A DNA stretch of 64,000 bases from Dyella sp. SG609 (GTDB lineage: Bacteria; Pseudomonadota; Gammaproteobacteria; Xanthomonadales; Rhodanobacteraceae). A program made the position numbers and the translations under genes. The stretch covers positions 337,657 through 401,656 of the forward strand of contig NZ_JAAZQJ010000005.1 of assembly GCF_012275375.1 (NCBI RefSeq), read 5' to 3'. The notes below the pieces were generated by a model, which was not told where the DNA came from, ran no database searches, and saw nothing but the letters and a program-made list of their open reading frames with translations. Of the stretch, positions 15,958 through 24,805 are shown piece by piece (position 1 is the stretch's first letter; each line of letters begins with the position of its first letter).

Positions 15958-16372
15958 GCAGCGCACCGAGCGCACCAGCAGCAGCACCTCCCACGACACC
16001 AGCCTGATCGCCCGCGGCACGGTGATCCAGGGCGACCTGCGCTTCAATGGCGCGCTGCACCTGGACGGCCGCATCGAAGGCGCCGTGCTGGGCGAAGGCC
16101 CGGATGCCGTGTTCACCTTGAGCGAATCGGGCCAGGTGCACGGCGACATCCGCGTGCCCCACGCCATCATCAACGGCCAGGTGCAGGGCGACATCCACAT
16201 CGAGGAGCGCCTGGAACTGGCGCCGCAGGCGCGCATCCACGGCGACGTGCACTACAAGACCCTGGAAATGGCCGCTGGCGCCCAGGTCAACGGCCGCATG
16301 TCGCACCGCACCGGCGAGGCCCCGCGCGAGCTGCCGTCGCCGGAAGAACTGGGCGAACCCGTTCCCGCCTGA
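15944..16372 (+). CDS. Bactofilin (polymer-forming cytoskeletal protein)
   Basis: A 142-residue protein with the right-handed beta-helical bactofilin (DUF583) repeats: [70 protein letters not shown]. Unstructured tails lie on both sides. Bactofilins polymerise without nucleotide and anchor cell-wall or shape proteins. The upstream overlapping membrane coiled-coil protein is a plausible anchor. ATG at 15944 lies inside the end of that gene. Confidence 0.92.
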   Translation: MLNRKQRTERTSSSTSHDTSLIARGTVIQGDLRFNGALHLDGRIEGAVLGEGPDAVFTLSESGQVHGDIRVPHAIINGQVQGDIHIEERLELAPQARIHGDVHYKTLEMAAGAQVNGRMSHRTGEAPRELPSPEELGEPVPA

Positions 16373-16430
16373 GGCCGGCCCGAAACGCGGTATCCTTGCG
16401 CATCGCCCGCCGCAGCCCCATGTGATCGCG

Positions 16431-16808
16431 ATGGATACCGTCGTTCCCTTCCCCACCGTTCCCGACTACCGCAGCGCCGGCGCACCGCTGGTGTTCACCG
16501 AGGCCGCCGCGCACAAGGTGCGCGAGCTGATCCAGGAAGAAGGCAATCCTTCGCTGAAGCTGCGCGTCTACATCACCGGCGGCGGCTGCTCGGGCTTCCA
16601 GTACGGCTTCACCTTCGACGAGGCCCAGGCCGAGGACGACTTCGCGCTGGAGCGCGAGGGGGTCACCCTGCTGGTGGATCCGCTCTCGCTGCAATATCTC
16701 ACCGGCGCCGAGATCGACTACGCGGAAAACCTCAGCGGCTCGCAGTTCGTGATCCGCAATCCCAACGCCAAGACCACCTGCGGCTGCGGCTCCTCCTTCT
16801 CCGCCTAA
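16431..16808 (+). CDS. erpA: Iron-sulfur cluster insertion protein ErpA (A-type carrier)
   Basis: A-type carrier that delivers Fe-S clusters to apo-proteins such as those of isoprenoid synthesis. The product is 125 residues from ATG 16431 (GTG at 16422 is an alternative). The three ligand cysteines are present: one in [11 protein letters not shown] and two in TCGCGSSF at the C-terminus. [20 protein letters not shown] is the family block. No strong ribosome site is visible. The C-terminal FSA and length fit ErpA better than IscA. Confidence 0.9.
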   Translation: MDTVVPFPTVPDYRSAGAPLVFTEAAAHKVRELIQEEGNPSLKLRVYITGGGCSGFQYGFTFDEAQAEDDFALEREGVTLLVDPLSLQYLTGAEIDYAENLSGSQFVIRNPNAKTTCGCGSSFSA

Positions 16809-16821
16809 AGGCCTCCCGGGC

Positions 16822-17814
16822 ATGGACAGCAAGACCTTGCCGCGGCCCAACACCTTCGCCGGCCTCAGCCTGATCCTGGACCGCGTCGCCGAGCGGCGCG
16901 AGGAACTGGCCTGGGTGGCCGAACAGGGCGCCTCGCCCGAAGCGCGCTACCTGCTGCTGGACGGCCTGGGCGAAACCTATCTGCGCAAGGACGGCGAAGC
17001 GCTGCGCTGGCTCGATGCCGCCGAGCGCGCCAGCCTGCTCGGCGACATCGACGCCAGCCTGCTCGGCTTCGCCGACGACCGTCCGCACTTCGTGCTGGCG
17101 CTGGACGACGCCGAACGCGCCGCCGCGCTGGAAATCCCGCTCGACGCCCGCCGCGCCAACCTGCGCGATGCCGGCCTGCGCCTGCCCGCCGACGAGGCCG
17201 GCCTGTTCGCCTACGCCAAGGGCCTGGCGCACTGGCAGCGCGAGACGCGCTACTGCGCGCGCTGCGGCGCGCCGCTGGTGCTGGTCGCTTCCGGCCATCG
17301 CGCGCAATGCACCAACGCCGACTGCGGCCGCCTGCACTTCCCGCGCACCGACGCGGCGATCATCGTGCTGGTGGAACACGAAGGCGCCTGCCTGCTCGGC
17401 CGCCAGGCCGGCTGGCCGCCGGGGCGCTATTCCACCCTGGCCGGCTTCGTCGAACCCGGCGAGGCGCTGGAAGACGCGGTGCGCCGCGAAGTCGCCGAGG
17501 AATCCGGCGTGGTGGTGGGCGAGGTGCATTACCACTCCTCGCAGCCGTGGCCGCTGCCGGCCTCGCTGATGGTCGGCTTCATGGCCAAGGCAGTGTCGCC
17601 GGCGATCCGCCTGCGCGACGACGAACTCGAAGACGCCCGCTGGTTCACCCCGCGGCAGATCGTGGACGGCCTCAACGACGGCAGCTTCCTGCCGTCGCCG
17701 CGCCTGTCGGTGTCGTACCACCTGCTCGCGCATTGGCTGCAGTGGCGCGCGGGGCTGGACCTCGACACGCTGGTCGAACAGGCGCACGCGGCGCGGACCA
17801 CGCCGGCGCGCTGA
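16822..17814 (+). CDS. nudC: NAD+ diphosphatase / RNA deNADding enzyme NudC
   Basis: Nudix hydrolase of 330 residues that cleaves NADH and removes NAD caps from RNA. It has the zinc-ribbon YCARCGAPL ... CTNADCGRLHF (C-x2-C, C-x4-C). The Nudix box is in GFVEPGEALEDAVRREVAEE, and the NudC-specific SQPWPLP follows (SQPWPFP in most relatives). ATG at 16822 follows erpA by 13 bases in the same direction. Length exceeds E. coli NudC (257) because of a longer N-terminal domain, as is common outside enterobacteria. Confidence 0.93.
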   Translation: MDSKTLPRPNTFAGLSLILDRVAERREELAWVAEQGASPEARYLLLDGLGETYLRKDGEALRWLDAAERASLLGDIDASLLGFADDRPHFVLALDDAERAAALEIPLDARRANLRDAGLRLPADEAGLFAYAKGLAHWQRETRYCARCGAPLVLVASGHRAQCTNADCGRLHFPRTDAAIIVLVEHEGACLLGRQAGWPPGRYSTLAGFVEPGEALEDAVRREVAEESGVVVGEVHYHSSQPWPLPASLMVGFMAKAVSPAIRLRDDELEDARWFTPRQIVDGLNDGSFLPSPRLSVSYHLLAHWLQWRAGLDLDTLVEQAHAARTTPAR

Positions 17815-17917
17815 AGCCGCGCATCACCAACGACGTATAAAGAAAGGCCTGCCCGCCAGGCGCACGGCTGTCGCACGCTCCTCGCTACAATGCGGCCAAC
17901 GCAAGGGAGTCCCACCG

Positions 17918-18787
17918 ATGGCCGTCAGCCTGCTCACCGCTCTTATCGCCCTCGGCCTGCTGCATCTGCAGCCGGCGCTCGCGCACTGGCGCGGCGACGG
18001 CGGCTTCCGGCGCTGGGTGGCGCAGCTGGGCGACGCCAGCGGCGCCGGCCGCACGGTGATCGCGCTGGCCGTGCCAGTGGTGCTGTGCCTGCTGGCGATC
18101 TGGCTGATCAGCCTGCTGCCGATGCGCGACCTGGTGCTGCTGGTGTTCTCGCTCGCGGTGCTGCTGTACTGCTTCGGGCCGCATGCCTACGAAGCGGATC
18201 TGGAAGCGATCCTCAAGGCGCCGGACGGCGTCAGCCGCCAGGCCGCCGTGCAGGCGCTGTCGGACGAGGGCGAACCGATCGCCTGGAACGCCGTCGCGGT
18301 CGGCGAAGCCGTCGCCTACGCCGCGCTGCGCCGCCGCTTCGGCGTGCTGTTCTGGTTCTTCGTGCTCGGCCCGGCCGGCGCGCTGCTGTACCGGCTGGCG
18401 CAGACGCTGCGCAGCGACGCCACCCTGCGCCTGGACACCGACGCGCAATCCATGGCCCGCCGCATCGCCCACGGCCTGGACTGGGTGCCCGCGCAGCTGA
18501 TGGTGTTCACCCTGGCCCTGGTCGGCCACTGGGACGCGGTGATCGGCGCCTGGCGCCAGTGGCACCAGCAGGCCATTCCCGGCAGCTGGCTGCGCGAAGG
18601 CCCCGGCTTTCTGGGCGCCGCCGCGCGTGCCGATATCGAGGTGGATATCGAAGCCGGCGACGGCTATGCCGAGGAACGCATCGACGTGCTCGGCGAACTG
18701 CGCCGCCTGCGCGGCGCGCTGCTGCGCGCGCTGCTGGCGTGGATGAGCGTGGTGGCGCTGATCGTGCTGGCCGGCTGGCTGCACTGA
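17918..18787 (+). CDS. ampE: AmpE-like membrane regulatory protein
   Basis: Inner-membrane protein of 289 residues with about four to five membrane segments. It starts MAVSLLTALIALGLLHLQPA. The family block SDEGEPIAWNAVAVGEAVAY and the following FWFFVLGPAGALLYRLAQTL match AmpE (regulatory signalling modulator of beta-lactamase induction, CobD/CbiB-like fold). In enterobacteria ampE follows ampD; here no ampD is adjacent, so a role in beta-lactam response cannot be inferred from context. Confidence 0.82.
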   Translation: MAVSLLTALIALGLLHLQPALAHWRGDGGFRRWVAQLGDASGAGRTVIALAVPVVLCLLAIWLISLLPMRDLVLLVFSLAVLLYCFGPHAYEADLEAILKAPDGVSRQAAVQALSDEGEPIAWNAVAVGEAVAYAALRRRFGVLFWFFVLGPAGALLYRLAQTLRSDATLRLDTDAQSMARRIAHGLDWVPAQLMVFTLALVGHWDAVIGAWRQWHQQAIPGSWLREGPGFLGAAARADIEVDIEAGDGYAEERIDVLGELRRLRGALLRALLAWMSVVALIVLAGWLH

Positions 18788-18803
18788 GCCGCCGGCTCGC
18801 GCT

Positions 18804-20678
18804 TCAGGCCTTGTCGCCGCGCAGTTCGCGCACCCGCGCTTCCAGCACCGACAGCTGCGCCTCGGCGGGCGCAAGCGGTTCGCCGATCACCAGCTCCACC
18901 CGCGCACGGAAACGCCGCGGCAGCCGCGCGCGCCGCAGCATGTTGTCGCGCCGGCTCCACACGCTGCCCCACAGTCCACGCAGCGCCATCGGCACCACCG
19001 GCACCGGACGCTGCTGCAGGATGTGCGCGACGCCGGGACGGAACGTCGCCACCTCGCCATCCTTGGTCAGCCCGCCCTCCGGAAAGATGCACACCACTTC
19101 GCCGTCGGCGAGCGCCGCATCCACTTCCTCGTACGCCTTGCGCAGCACCTCGGGGTCTTCCTTCTGCCCCGCGATCGGAATCGCCTTCGCCGTGCGGAAC
19201 ACGAAGTTGAGCAGCGGGATGTTGAAGATCTTGTAGTACATGACGAAGCGCGCCGGCCGGCGCAGGTTCGCCATCAGCAGCAGCGGATCCATGAAGCTCA
19301 CGTGGTTGCACACCAGCAGCACCGGGCCTTCTTCCGGAATGTGCTGCGTGCCGTCCACGCGCACCCGGTACAGCGTGTTCACCAGCACCCAGGTGATGAA
19401 CCGCATCAGGAACTCGGGCACCAGGGTGAAGATGTACACCGCCACCGCGATGTTCAGCAACGCCGTCGCCAGGAAGATCTGCGCCGGCGTCAGCCCCGCC
19501 GCGCCCAACCCCAGGCCGAAGCCGGAAGCGACGCAGATCCACAGCGCATTGAGAATGTTGTTGCCCGCGATGATGCGCGACAGCTGCTCGCGCGGCGCGC
19601 GGCTCTGCACGAAGGCGAACAGCGGCACCACGTAGAAGCCGGCGAACATGCCCACCAGGGTGAGGTCCAGCGCGATGCGCCAGCTGCCGGGCGAATGCAG
19701 GAAGGCCGTCCAGTCCAGCCCATGCATCGGCGCCAGGCCGGAGCGCGCGAAGTACAGGTCCACGCCGAACACGGTCAGGCCGAACGCGCCCAGCGGCACC
19801 AGGCCCACCTCCACGCGGCGCCCGGACATGCGCTCGCACAGCAGCGAACCGATGCCCGTGCCGATCGAGAACAGCGTCAGCACCAGCGTGTTCACCGAGC
19901 CGTCGCCGCCCAGGTTCAACCGCGTGTAGTTCGGCAGCTGCGAGATCAGCACCGTGCCGAAGAACCAGAACCAGGAAATGCCCAGCACCGCGTTGAACAC
20001 CGCGCGGTCGGCACGGGTCAGCTTCAGCACCTTCACCGTCTCGGTGTACGGATTCCAGCTGAAACGCAGGTCCGGCGCGGTGGCCGGCGCCGACGGAATC
20101 TGCCGCGAGGCGAAGTAGCCGATGCACGCCACCAGGATGGTCAGCGACGAAGCCGCCACCGGCCCGAAGCCCACGATCAGCATCAGCGCGTTGCCGGCGA
20201 TCATGCCGACCAGCATCGCCAGCTGCGTGCCCATTTCCACCAGGCCGTTGCCGCCGACCAGCTCCTGAGGCTTGAGCGCCTGCGGCAGGATCGCGTACTT
20301 GATCGGCCCGAACACGGTCGAGTGCAGCCCCATCAGGAACAGCACCACCAGCAGCAGCGACACGTGATGCGTATAGAAGCCGATCGCCGCCAGCAGCATC
20401 GCGCCGATCTCGAACAGCTTGACGAAGCGGATGATGCGCGTCTTCTCGTACTTCTCCGCCAGCTGCCCCGCCGTGGCCGAGAACAGGAAGTACGGCAGGA
20501 TGAACAGCGCCGGCGCCAGGCTGGTGTAAAGCGACACCGTGCGGTCGTCCAGCCCCATCTGGAACGCCACCAGCATGACCATGGCATTGCGGAACGCGTT
20601 GTCGTTGAACGCGCCCAGCGCCTGGGTCCAGAAGAACGGCGCGAAGCGGCGGCTGCCCAGCAGGGAAAACTGGCTCAT
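18804..20678 (-). CDS. MFS lysophospholipid transporter fused to 1-acylglycerol-phosphate acyltransferase
   Basis: A 624-residue fusion. Residues ~1-410 are a 12-segment major facilitator domain like LplT (FFWTQALGAFNDNAFRNAMV, later PIKYAILPQALKPQELVGGN). Residues ~425-620 are a PlsC acyltransferase with the catalytic H-x4-D in CNHVSFMDPLLL and the substrate motif FPEGGLTKDGE. The enzyme probably flips 2-acyl-lysophospholipids inward and re-acylates them, as in the LplT/Aas route of membrane repair. E. coli Aas also carries an acyl-ACP synthetase domain, absent here; a separate adenylating enzyme is encoded at 22678-24042. Start from the ATG at 20678 (MSQFSLLGSRRF). Confidence 0.92.
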   Translation of the reverse strand: MSQFSLLGSRRFAPFFWTQALGAFNDNAFRNAMVMLVAFQMGLDDRTVSLYTSLAPALFILPYFLFSATAGQLAEKYEKTRIIRFVKLFEIGAMLLAAIGFYTHHVSLLLVVLFLMGLHSTVFGPIKYAILPQALKPQELVGGNGLVEMGTQLAMLVGMIAGNALMLIVGFGPVAASSLTILVACIGYFASRQIPSAPATAPDLRFSWNPYTETVKVLKLTRADRAVFNAVLGISWFWFFGTVLISQLPNYTRLNLGGDGSVNTLVLTLFSIGTGIGSLLCERMSGRRVEVGLVPLGAFGLTVFGVDLYFARSGLAPMHGLDWTAFLHSPGSWRIALDLTLVGMFAGFYVVPLFAFVQSRAPREQLSRIIAGNNILNALWICVASGFGLGLGAAGLTPAQIFLATALLNIAVAVYIFTLVPEFLMRFITWVLVNTLYRVRVDGTQHIPEEGPVLLVCNHVSFMDPLLLMANLRRPARFVMYYKIFNIPLLNFVFRTAKAIPIAGQKEDPEVLRKAYEEVDAALADGEVVCIFPEGGLTKDGEVATFRPGVAHILQQRPVPVVPMALRGLWGSVWSRRDNMLRRARLPRRFRARVELVIGEPLAPAEAQLSVLEARVRELRGDKA

Positions 20679-20843
20679 GCAGGTCCTTGGCGTCAGAGCG
20701 GTGCGGCATAGCCTAGCCGGAAACCCGGCGGCGCCGGTGGCTACCCTCGCCGCGGCGTATCGGCAAAGATGCGGCAACGAACCGGGGGCGATCGATGAGC
20801 GATTCGAAGGACAGGCGTGCGGCGCCTGCGGGCCGGCGCTGAC

Positions 20844-21224
20844 ATGCTGGAAGCCATCCTGCAGATCCTGGGCGAACTGCTGTTGCAGCTGTTCGCCGAA
20901 ACGCTGGCGGAGCTGGGTTTCCACGCCGTGCGCGAACCCTTCCGCCGGCGCCCGCATCCCGTCGTGGCGGTGATCGGGATGCTCCTGCTGGGCGGCCTGG
21001 CCGGCGGCTTGAGCCTGCTGGTCATGCCGGGCCACCTGGCGCACACCCAAACGCAGCGCCTGGCCAGCCTGGTGCTGGTGCCCGTCCTCGCCGGCGGCGC
21101 GATGATGCTGTTCGGTTACTGGCGCCAGCGCCGCGGCGATGCGCCGCTGCGCATCGACCGGTTCGCCTATGGCTACGTGTTCGCGCTGGCGATGGCGCTG
21201 GTGCGCTACTACCTCGCGCACTGA
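20844..21224 (+). CDS. Small membrane protein of unknown function
   Basis: A 126-residue protein with three probable membrane segments (VVAVIGMLLLGGLAGGLSLL, LASLVLVPVLAGGAMMLFGY, FAYGYVFALAMALVRYY). It starts MLEAILQILGELLLQLFAET. I recognise no family. It is divergent from the MFS-PlsC gene and lies just before the inverted repeat at 21230. ATG at 20844 is preferred over an in-frame start at 20817 that would add a basic tail. Confidence 0.7.
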   Translation: MLEAILQILGELLLQLFAETLAELGFHAVREPFRRRPHPVVAVIGMLLLGGLAGGLSLLVMPGHLAHTQTQRLASLVLVPVLAGGAMMLFGYWRQRRGDAPLRIDRFAYGYVFALAMALVRYYLAH

Positions 21225-21229
21225 GCGGC

Positions 21230-21315
21230 GTAGGTTGGGGTGAGCCAGAGGCGAACCCCAACGGTTCGATGAGCCTGGCCATGTTGGGGTTCGCCTTTGG
21301 CTCACCCCAACCTAC
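21230..21315. repeat. REPIN-like inverted repeat doublet
   Basis: Two 33-bp arms, 21230-21262 and 21283-21315, are reverse complements at 32 of 33 positions and are separated by 20 bp. Each arm is itself partly palindromic (GTTGGGGTTCGCC ... GGCTCACCCCAACC). The same unit occurs once at 39872-39912. It sits between the 3' ends of two convergent genes and could end transcription, but there is no T-run. The pattern fits a dispersed REP family present as a head-to-head pair here and a single copy there. Confidence 0.75.
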
Positions 21316-21319
21316 ACGC

Positions 21320-22600
21320 TCAGCGGTGCAGCGCGCGGTGCGCGATGTCGCGCCGGCAGAACGCGCCGTCGAAATGCACCTTCGACACCGCCGCATAAGC
21401 CTGCTCGCGCGCCGCCGCGATGTCCTTGCCCAGCGCGCATACCGTCAGCACGCGGCCGCCGGCCGTCACCGGCTGGCCTTGCGCATCGAGCTTCGTGCCT
21501 GCGTGGAAAACCTTGGCGTCCGGACCGGACACGGCATCCAGCCCGGTGATCGCATCGCCGCTGCGCACCTTGCCCGGATAGCCGCCCGCGGCCATCACCA
21601 CGCCGATCGAAGGGCGCGGGTCCCAATGCGCGGTGGTGTGGCGCAGCTCGCCGTCCAGCGCGGCTTCGATCAGCTCGACCAGGTCGGACTTCAGCCGCAG
21701 CATGATCGGCTGCGTTTCCGGGTCGCCGAAGCGCACGTTGAATTCGATCACCTTCGGCGCGCCGCTCTGGTCGATCATCAGGCCGGCATAGAGGAAGCCG
21801 ATGAACGGCGCGCCCTCGGCGGCCATGCCGTGCAGGGTCGGCTCGATCACTTCCTTGAGGATGCGGCGCTCCACCTCCGGCGTCACCACCGGCGCGGGCG
21901 AGTACGCGCCCATGCCGCCGGTATTGGGGCCGAGGTCGCCCTCGTCGCGGCGCTTGTGGTCCTGGCTGCTGGCCATGGGCAGGGCGTGGCTGCCGTCGCT
22001 CATCACGATGTAGCTGGCTTCCTCGCCGTCGAGGAATTCCTCGATCACCACGCGCGCCGAAGCATCGCCGAAGCTGTGCGCGCCGAGCATGTCGTGCAGC
22101 GCGAGTTCGGCGTCGGCCAGCGTGAGCGCCACCACTACGCCCTTGCCGGCGGCCAGGCCGTCGGCCTTGATCACGATCGGCGCGCCGTGCTTGCGCACAT
22201 AGGCCAGCGCCGGTTCCAGCTGGGTGAACACCGCGTAGCGCGCGGTGGGAATGTTGTGGCGGAGCAGGAAATCCTTGGCGAAGGCCTTGGAGCCTTCCAG
22301 CTGCGCGGCGACCGCGCGCGGCCCGAAGATGCGCAGGCCGGCGGCGCGGAACTTGTCGACCACGCCGGCCACCAGCGGCACTTCGGGGCCGACCACGGTC
22401 AGCTCGACTTTCTCCTCGCGCGCCAGCTTGAGCAGGCCGTCCAGGTCGGTCACCGCCACGTCCGCGTTGCGCAGGCCGCGCTCGCGCGCCGTGCCGGCGT
22501 TGCCGGGCGCGACGATCACCTCGCTCACGCGCGGCGACTGCTTGAGCTTCCACGCCAGCGCGTGTTCGCGACCGCCGTTGCCGATGACCAGAACTTTCAT
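21320..22600 (-). CDS. purD: Phosphoribosylamine-glycine ligase
   Basis: ATP-grasp enzyme of purine synthesis that joins glycine to 5-phosphoribosylamine. The 426-residue product is of normal length and has the family blocks MKVLVIGNGGREHALAWKLK, IVIKADGLAAGKGVVVA, DEGDLGPNTGGMGAYSPAP and FIGFLYAGLMI with EFNVRFGDPE. Start at ATG 22600. No other purine gene is adjacent. The gene separates the MFS-PlsC fusion from the acyl-CoA ligase, all on the minus strand. Confidence 0.97.
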   Translation of the reverse strand: MKVLVIGNGGREHALAWKLKQSPRVSEVIVAPGNAGTARERGLRNADVAVTDLDGLLKLAREEKVELTVVGPEVPLVAGVVDKFRAAGLRIFGPRAVAAQLEGSKAFAKDFLLRHNIPTARYAVFTQLEPALAYVRKHGAPIVIKADGLAAGKGVVVALTLADAELALHDMLGAHSFGDASARVVIEEFLDGEEASYIVMSDGSHALPMASSQDHKRRDEGDLGPNTGGMGAYSPAPVVTPEVERRILKEVIEPTLHGMAAEGAPFIGFLYAGLMIDQSGAPKVIEFNVRFGDPETQPIMLRLKSDLVELIEAALDGELRHTTAHWDPRPSIGVVMAAGGYPGKVRSGDAITGLDAVSGPDAKVFHAGTKLDAQGQPVTAGGRVLTVCALGKDIAAAREQAYAAVSKVHFDGAFCRRDIAHRALHR

Positions 22601-22677
22601 GCCTTGCTCCACTACGAAGGGATGCGCCTGCACGGCGCAGCGCGACATTGTAGCGGGCGGGACCGCCCAGGCGGCCC

Positions 22678-24042
22678 TCAGCGGCCGATCAGCTCCATCA
22701 GCGCGCTGCGCGGCAGCTTGCCGGTCTCGTTGCGCGGCAGCGCGTCGACCAGGCGCAGCGGGCGCGGCAGGAACACCGGTTCCACCGAGCCGCGCAGGGC
22801 TTCCAGGATGCCGTGCTCGTCCAGCCCCGGCGCCACCGCCAGGGCGGCGATGCGCTTGACGCCGATGGCGTCGCCGTCGAGCTGGAACACCACGCCGTCG
22901 CGCACGCCCGGCACCGCCAGCAGGCGGCGGGTGAGATCGCCCAGCGAAGCGCGCTTGCCGGCGATTTCCAACAGGTCCGCATGGCGGCCGCACAGGCGGA
23001 AGCGGCGACCCTCGTCCTGCAGGGCGACGATGTCGGCCAGGGCGATCGGCTGGTCCAGCTGCGGCGCGTCGACCAGGGTGCCGTCCGGCTGCGGATGCAG
23101 GCGCACGCCGTCGTACAGCGTCCAGGGCTCGTCCGCGGCGGCGCGGCGCGAGGCGATCACGCAGGTTTCGGTGGAGCCGAACACTTCCAGCAGCGGCGCG
23201 CCGAAGCGCTGTTCCGCGGCGGCGGCCAGCTCCGCCGGCATCGGCGCGGTGGCCGACATCATGGCGGCGATCGGCGGCAACGCGACGCCGGATTCGATCA
23301 GGGCGCGCAGATGGATCGGCGTGATCACCAGCACGCGCGGGCCGCGCGTCTGCGCCAGCGCGTCGGCCACGTCGGCCGGGAAGAACGGCCGCGCCGCATG
23401 CACGCCCACGTCGCCCAGCAGCGGCAGCAGCACCGAGGCCTCCATGCCGTACATGTGCTGCGGCGGCACCGTGGCCACCACGTCGAAACGCGGGCCGACG
23501 ACGGCGCGCAGCGCGCGCATGTTGCCGGCGTTGCTGGCGTGGAAGCTGCGCCAGGTCTTCGGGTAGGCCTTCGGCACGCCGGTGGAACCGGAGGTGTAGC
23601 CGATCGCCACCACCTGCTCGGCCGGAATCAGCGGCGCCGGCGTTTCGCCGTCGGCGGCGGGCGCGTCCAGCACGGGCATCAGGCGGTAGCCGGGCGGTGG
23701 GGCATCCAGCGCCAGTTCGCCCAGCGCGTAGCTGCCCGGGTGCGCCGCCATCACTTCCATCACCGCCTGCGGCTGGCGCGAGGACGGCAGCAGGTTGGCC
23801 TGGCCGCGCAGCGCGATGGCGCAGAACGCGACCAGGAAGGCGTAGCGGTCATCGCACAAGTTCACCGCCGCGGTGGCGGTGGGCAGCCCGGCCGCCACCT
23901 GCTGCACGTGCGCCAGGAACTGCGCGGCGCTCACCGCCCCGGCGCCGCGCCAGGCCACCGTGCGCGCCGCATGGCCGGCCACCAGCAGCGGCAGGCCGGT
24001 GCTGGCCGGATCGTGGCGGTAGCTGTCGTAGACAATGGCCAA
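22678..24042 (-). CDS. AMP-binding acyl-CoA/acyl-ACP ligase
   Basis: Adenylate-forming enzyme of 454 residues. The ATP loop is YTSGSTGVPKAYPKTW (about 150-166), the second core motif is EVFGSTETCV, and a typical LCGRHADLLEIAGKRASLGD hinge region precedes the C-terminal domain; the invariant C-terminal Lys motif is NETGKLPR. It is shorter than standard acyl-CoA synthetases and resembles the ligases of aryl-polyene/xanthomonadin clusters, but no polyene genes surround it. A free-standing acyl-ACP synthetase serving the nearby acyltransferase fusion is another option. Substrate unknown. Confidence 0.8.
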   Translation of the reverse strand: MAIVYDSYRHDPASTGLPLLVAGHAARTVAWRGAGAVSAAQFLAHVQQVAAGLPTATAAVNLCDDRYAFLVAFCAIALRGQANLLPSSRQPQAVMEVMAAHPGSYALGELALDAPPPGYRLMPVLDAPAADGETPAPLIPAEQVVAIGYTSGSTGVPKAYPKTWRSFHASNAGNMRALRAVVGPRFDVVATVPPQHMYGMEASVLLPLLGDVGVHAARPFFPADVADALAQTRGPRVLVITPIHLRALIESGVALPPIAAMMSATAPMPAELAAAAEQRFGAPLLEVFGSTETCVIASRRAAADEPWTLYDGVRLHPQPDGTLVDAPQLDQPIALADIVALQDEGRRFRLCGRHADLLEIAGKRASLGDLTRRLLAVPGVRDGVVFQLDGDAIGVKRIAALAVAPGLDEHGILEALRGSVEPVFLPRPLRLVDALPRNETGKLPRSALMELIGR

Positions 24043-24232
24043 GCGGTGTTCTCCCCGTACTGTTCACCGGCAACGCATCCATGGAGCCGCCCCGGAAAAC
24101 CGGGCCGACGGAATGGATCGCGGATTGGGCCCGGCGAGGCTCTTCCCATCCTCGCGACCGCCGCTGAATACCTCCCCACTGGCGCCGGTAGCGTCCAGAG
24201 CGTATTCAGGCGGGCCGGCGAGCCGGCTCGGG

Positions 24233-24805
24233 TCAGGCGCGGATGATAGCGCCCGTGAGCGCGTCGCGGATCACCGTGGGCCGCTCCAGGCCGCCCAGCG
24301 GAGCGTCCAGCAGGCCGTCCAGCGCGGCGCCGAAGTAGCGCTCCACCGCCGCCGCGGAACGGGCCGGCGGCTGGCCGTGCGGGTTGGCGCTGGTCGACAC
24401 CAGCGCGCCGCCGAAGGCGCGGCACAGCGCGGCGGCGGGCTCGTGCGCGGTGACGCGCAGGGCGATGCCGCTGTGGGCGCCGGCCACCCATTCGGGCACT
24501 TCGGCCGAGCGCGGGAAGATCCAGGTATTCGGTCCGGGCCAGCTCGCGCGGACCTGCTCCATCACTTCATCGGGCACCGCGGCGCGGGCGATGTAGCGCT
24601 CGACCTGGGCGAAGTCAGCCGCGATCAGCAGCACGCCCTGGGTAGGCGGGCGCTGCTTCAAGGCGAAGATCTGCTCGAACGCCGCGCGGTCATGCGGATC
24701 GCAGCCCAGGCCGAACACCGCCTCGGTGGGATAGGCCAGCACGCCGCCGCCGCGCAGGAGCGCGGCGGCATCGTCGAGCTGATCGAGCGCGAAGTGCCGG
24801 GCCAC
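24233..24805 (-). CDS. tsaC: Threonylcarbamoyl-AMP synthase TsaC
   Basis: Sua5/YciO/YrdC-domain enzyme of 190 residues. It makes threonylcarbamoyl-AMP for the t6A modification of ANN-decoding tRNAs. The characteristic stretch GGGVLAYPTEAVFGLGCDPH is at the N-terminus, LKQRPPTQGVLLIAADF follows, and GGALVSTSANPHGQPP gives the SxxN-type motif. Translation starts at GTG 24805, directly after the topA stop (TGAGTG), so the two genes are coupled. The topA-tsaC order is typical of xanthomonads. Confidence 0.93.
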   Translation of the reverse strand: MARHFALDQLDDAAALLRGGGVLAYPTEAVFGLGCDPHDRAAFEQIFALKQRPPTQGVLLIAADFAQVERYIARAAVPDEVMEQVRASWPGPNTWIFPRSAEVPEWVAGAHSGIALRVTAHEPAAALCRAFGGALVSTSANPHGQPPARSAAAVERYFGAALDGLLDAPLGGLERPTVIRDALTGAIIRA

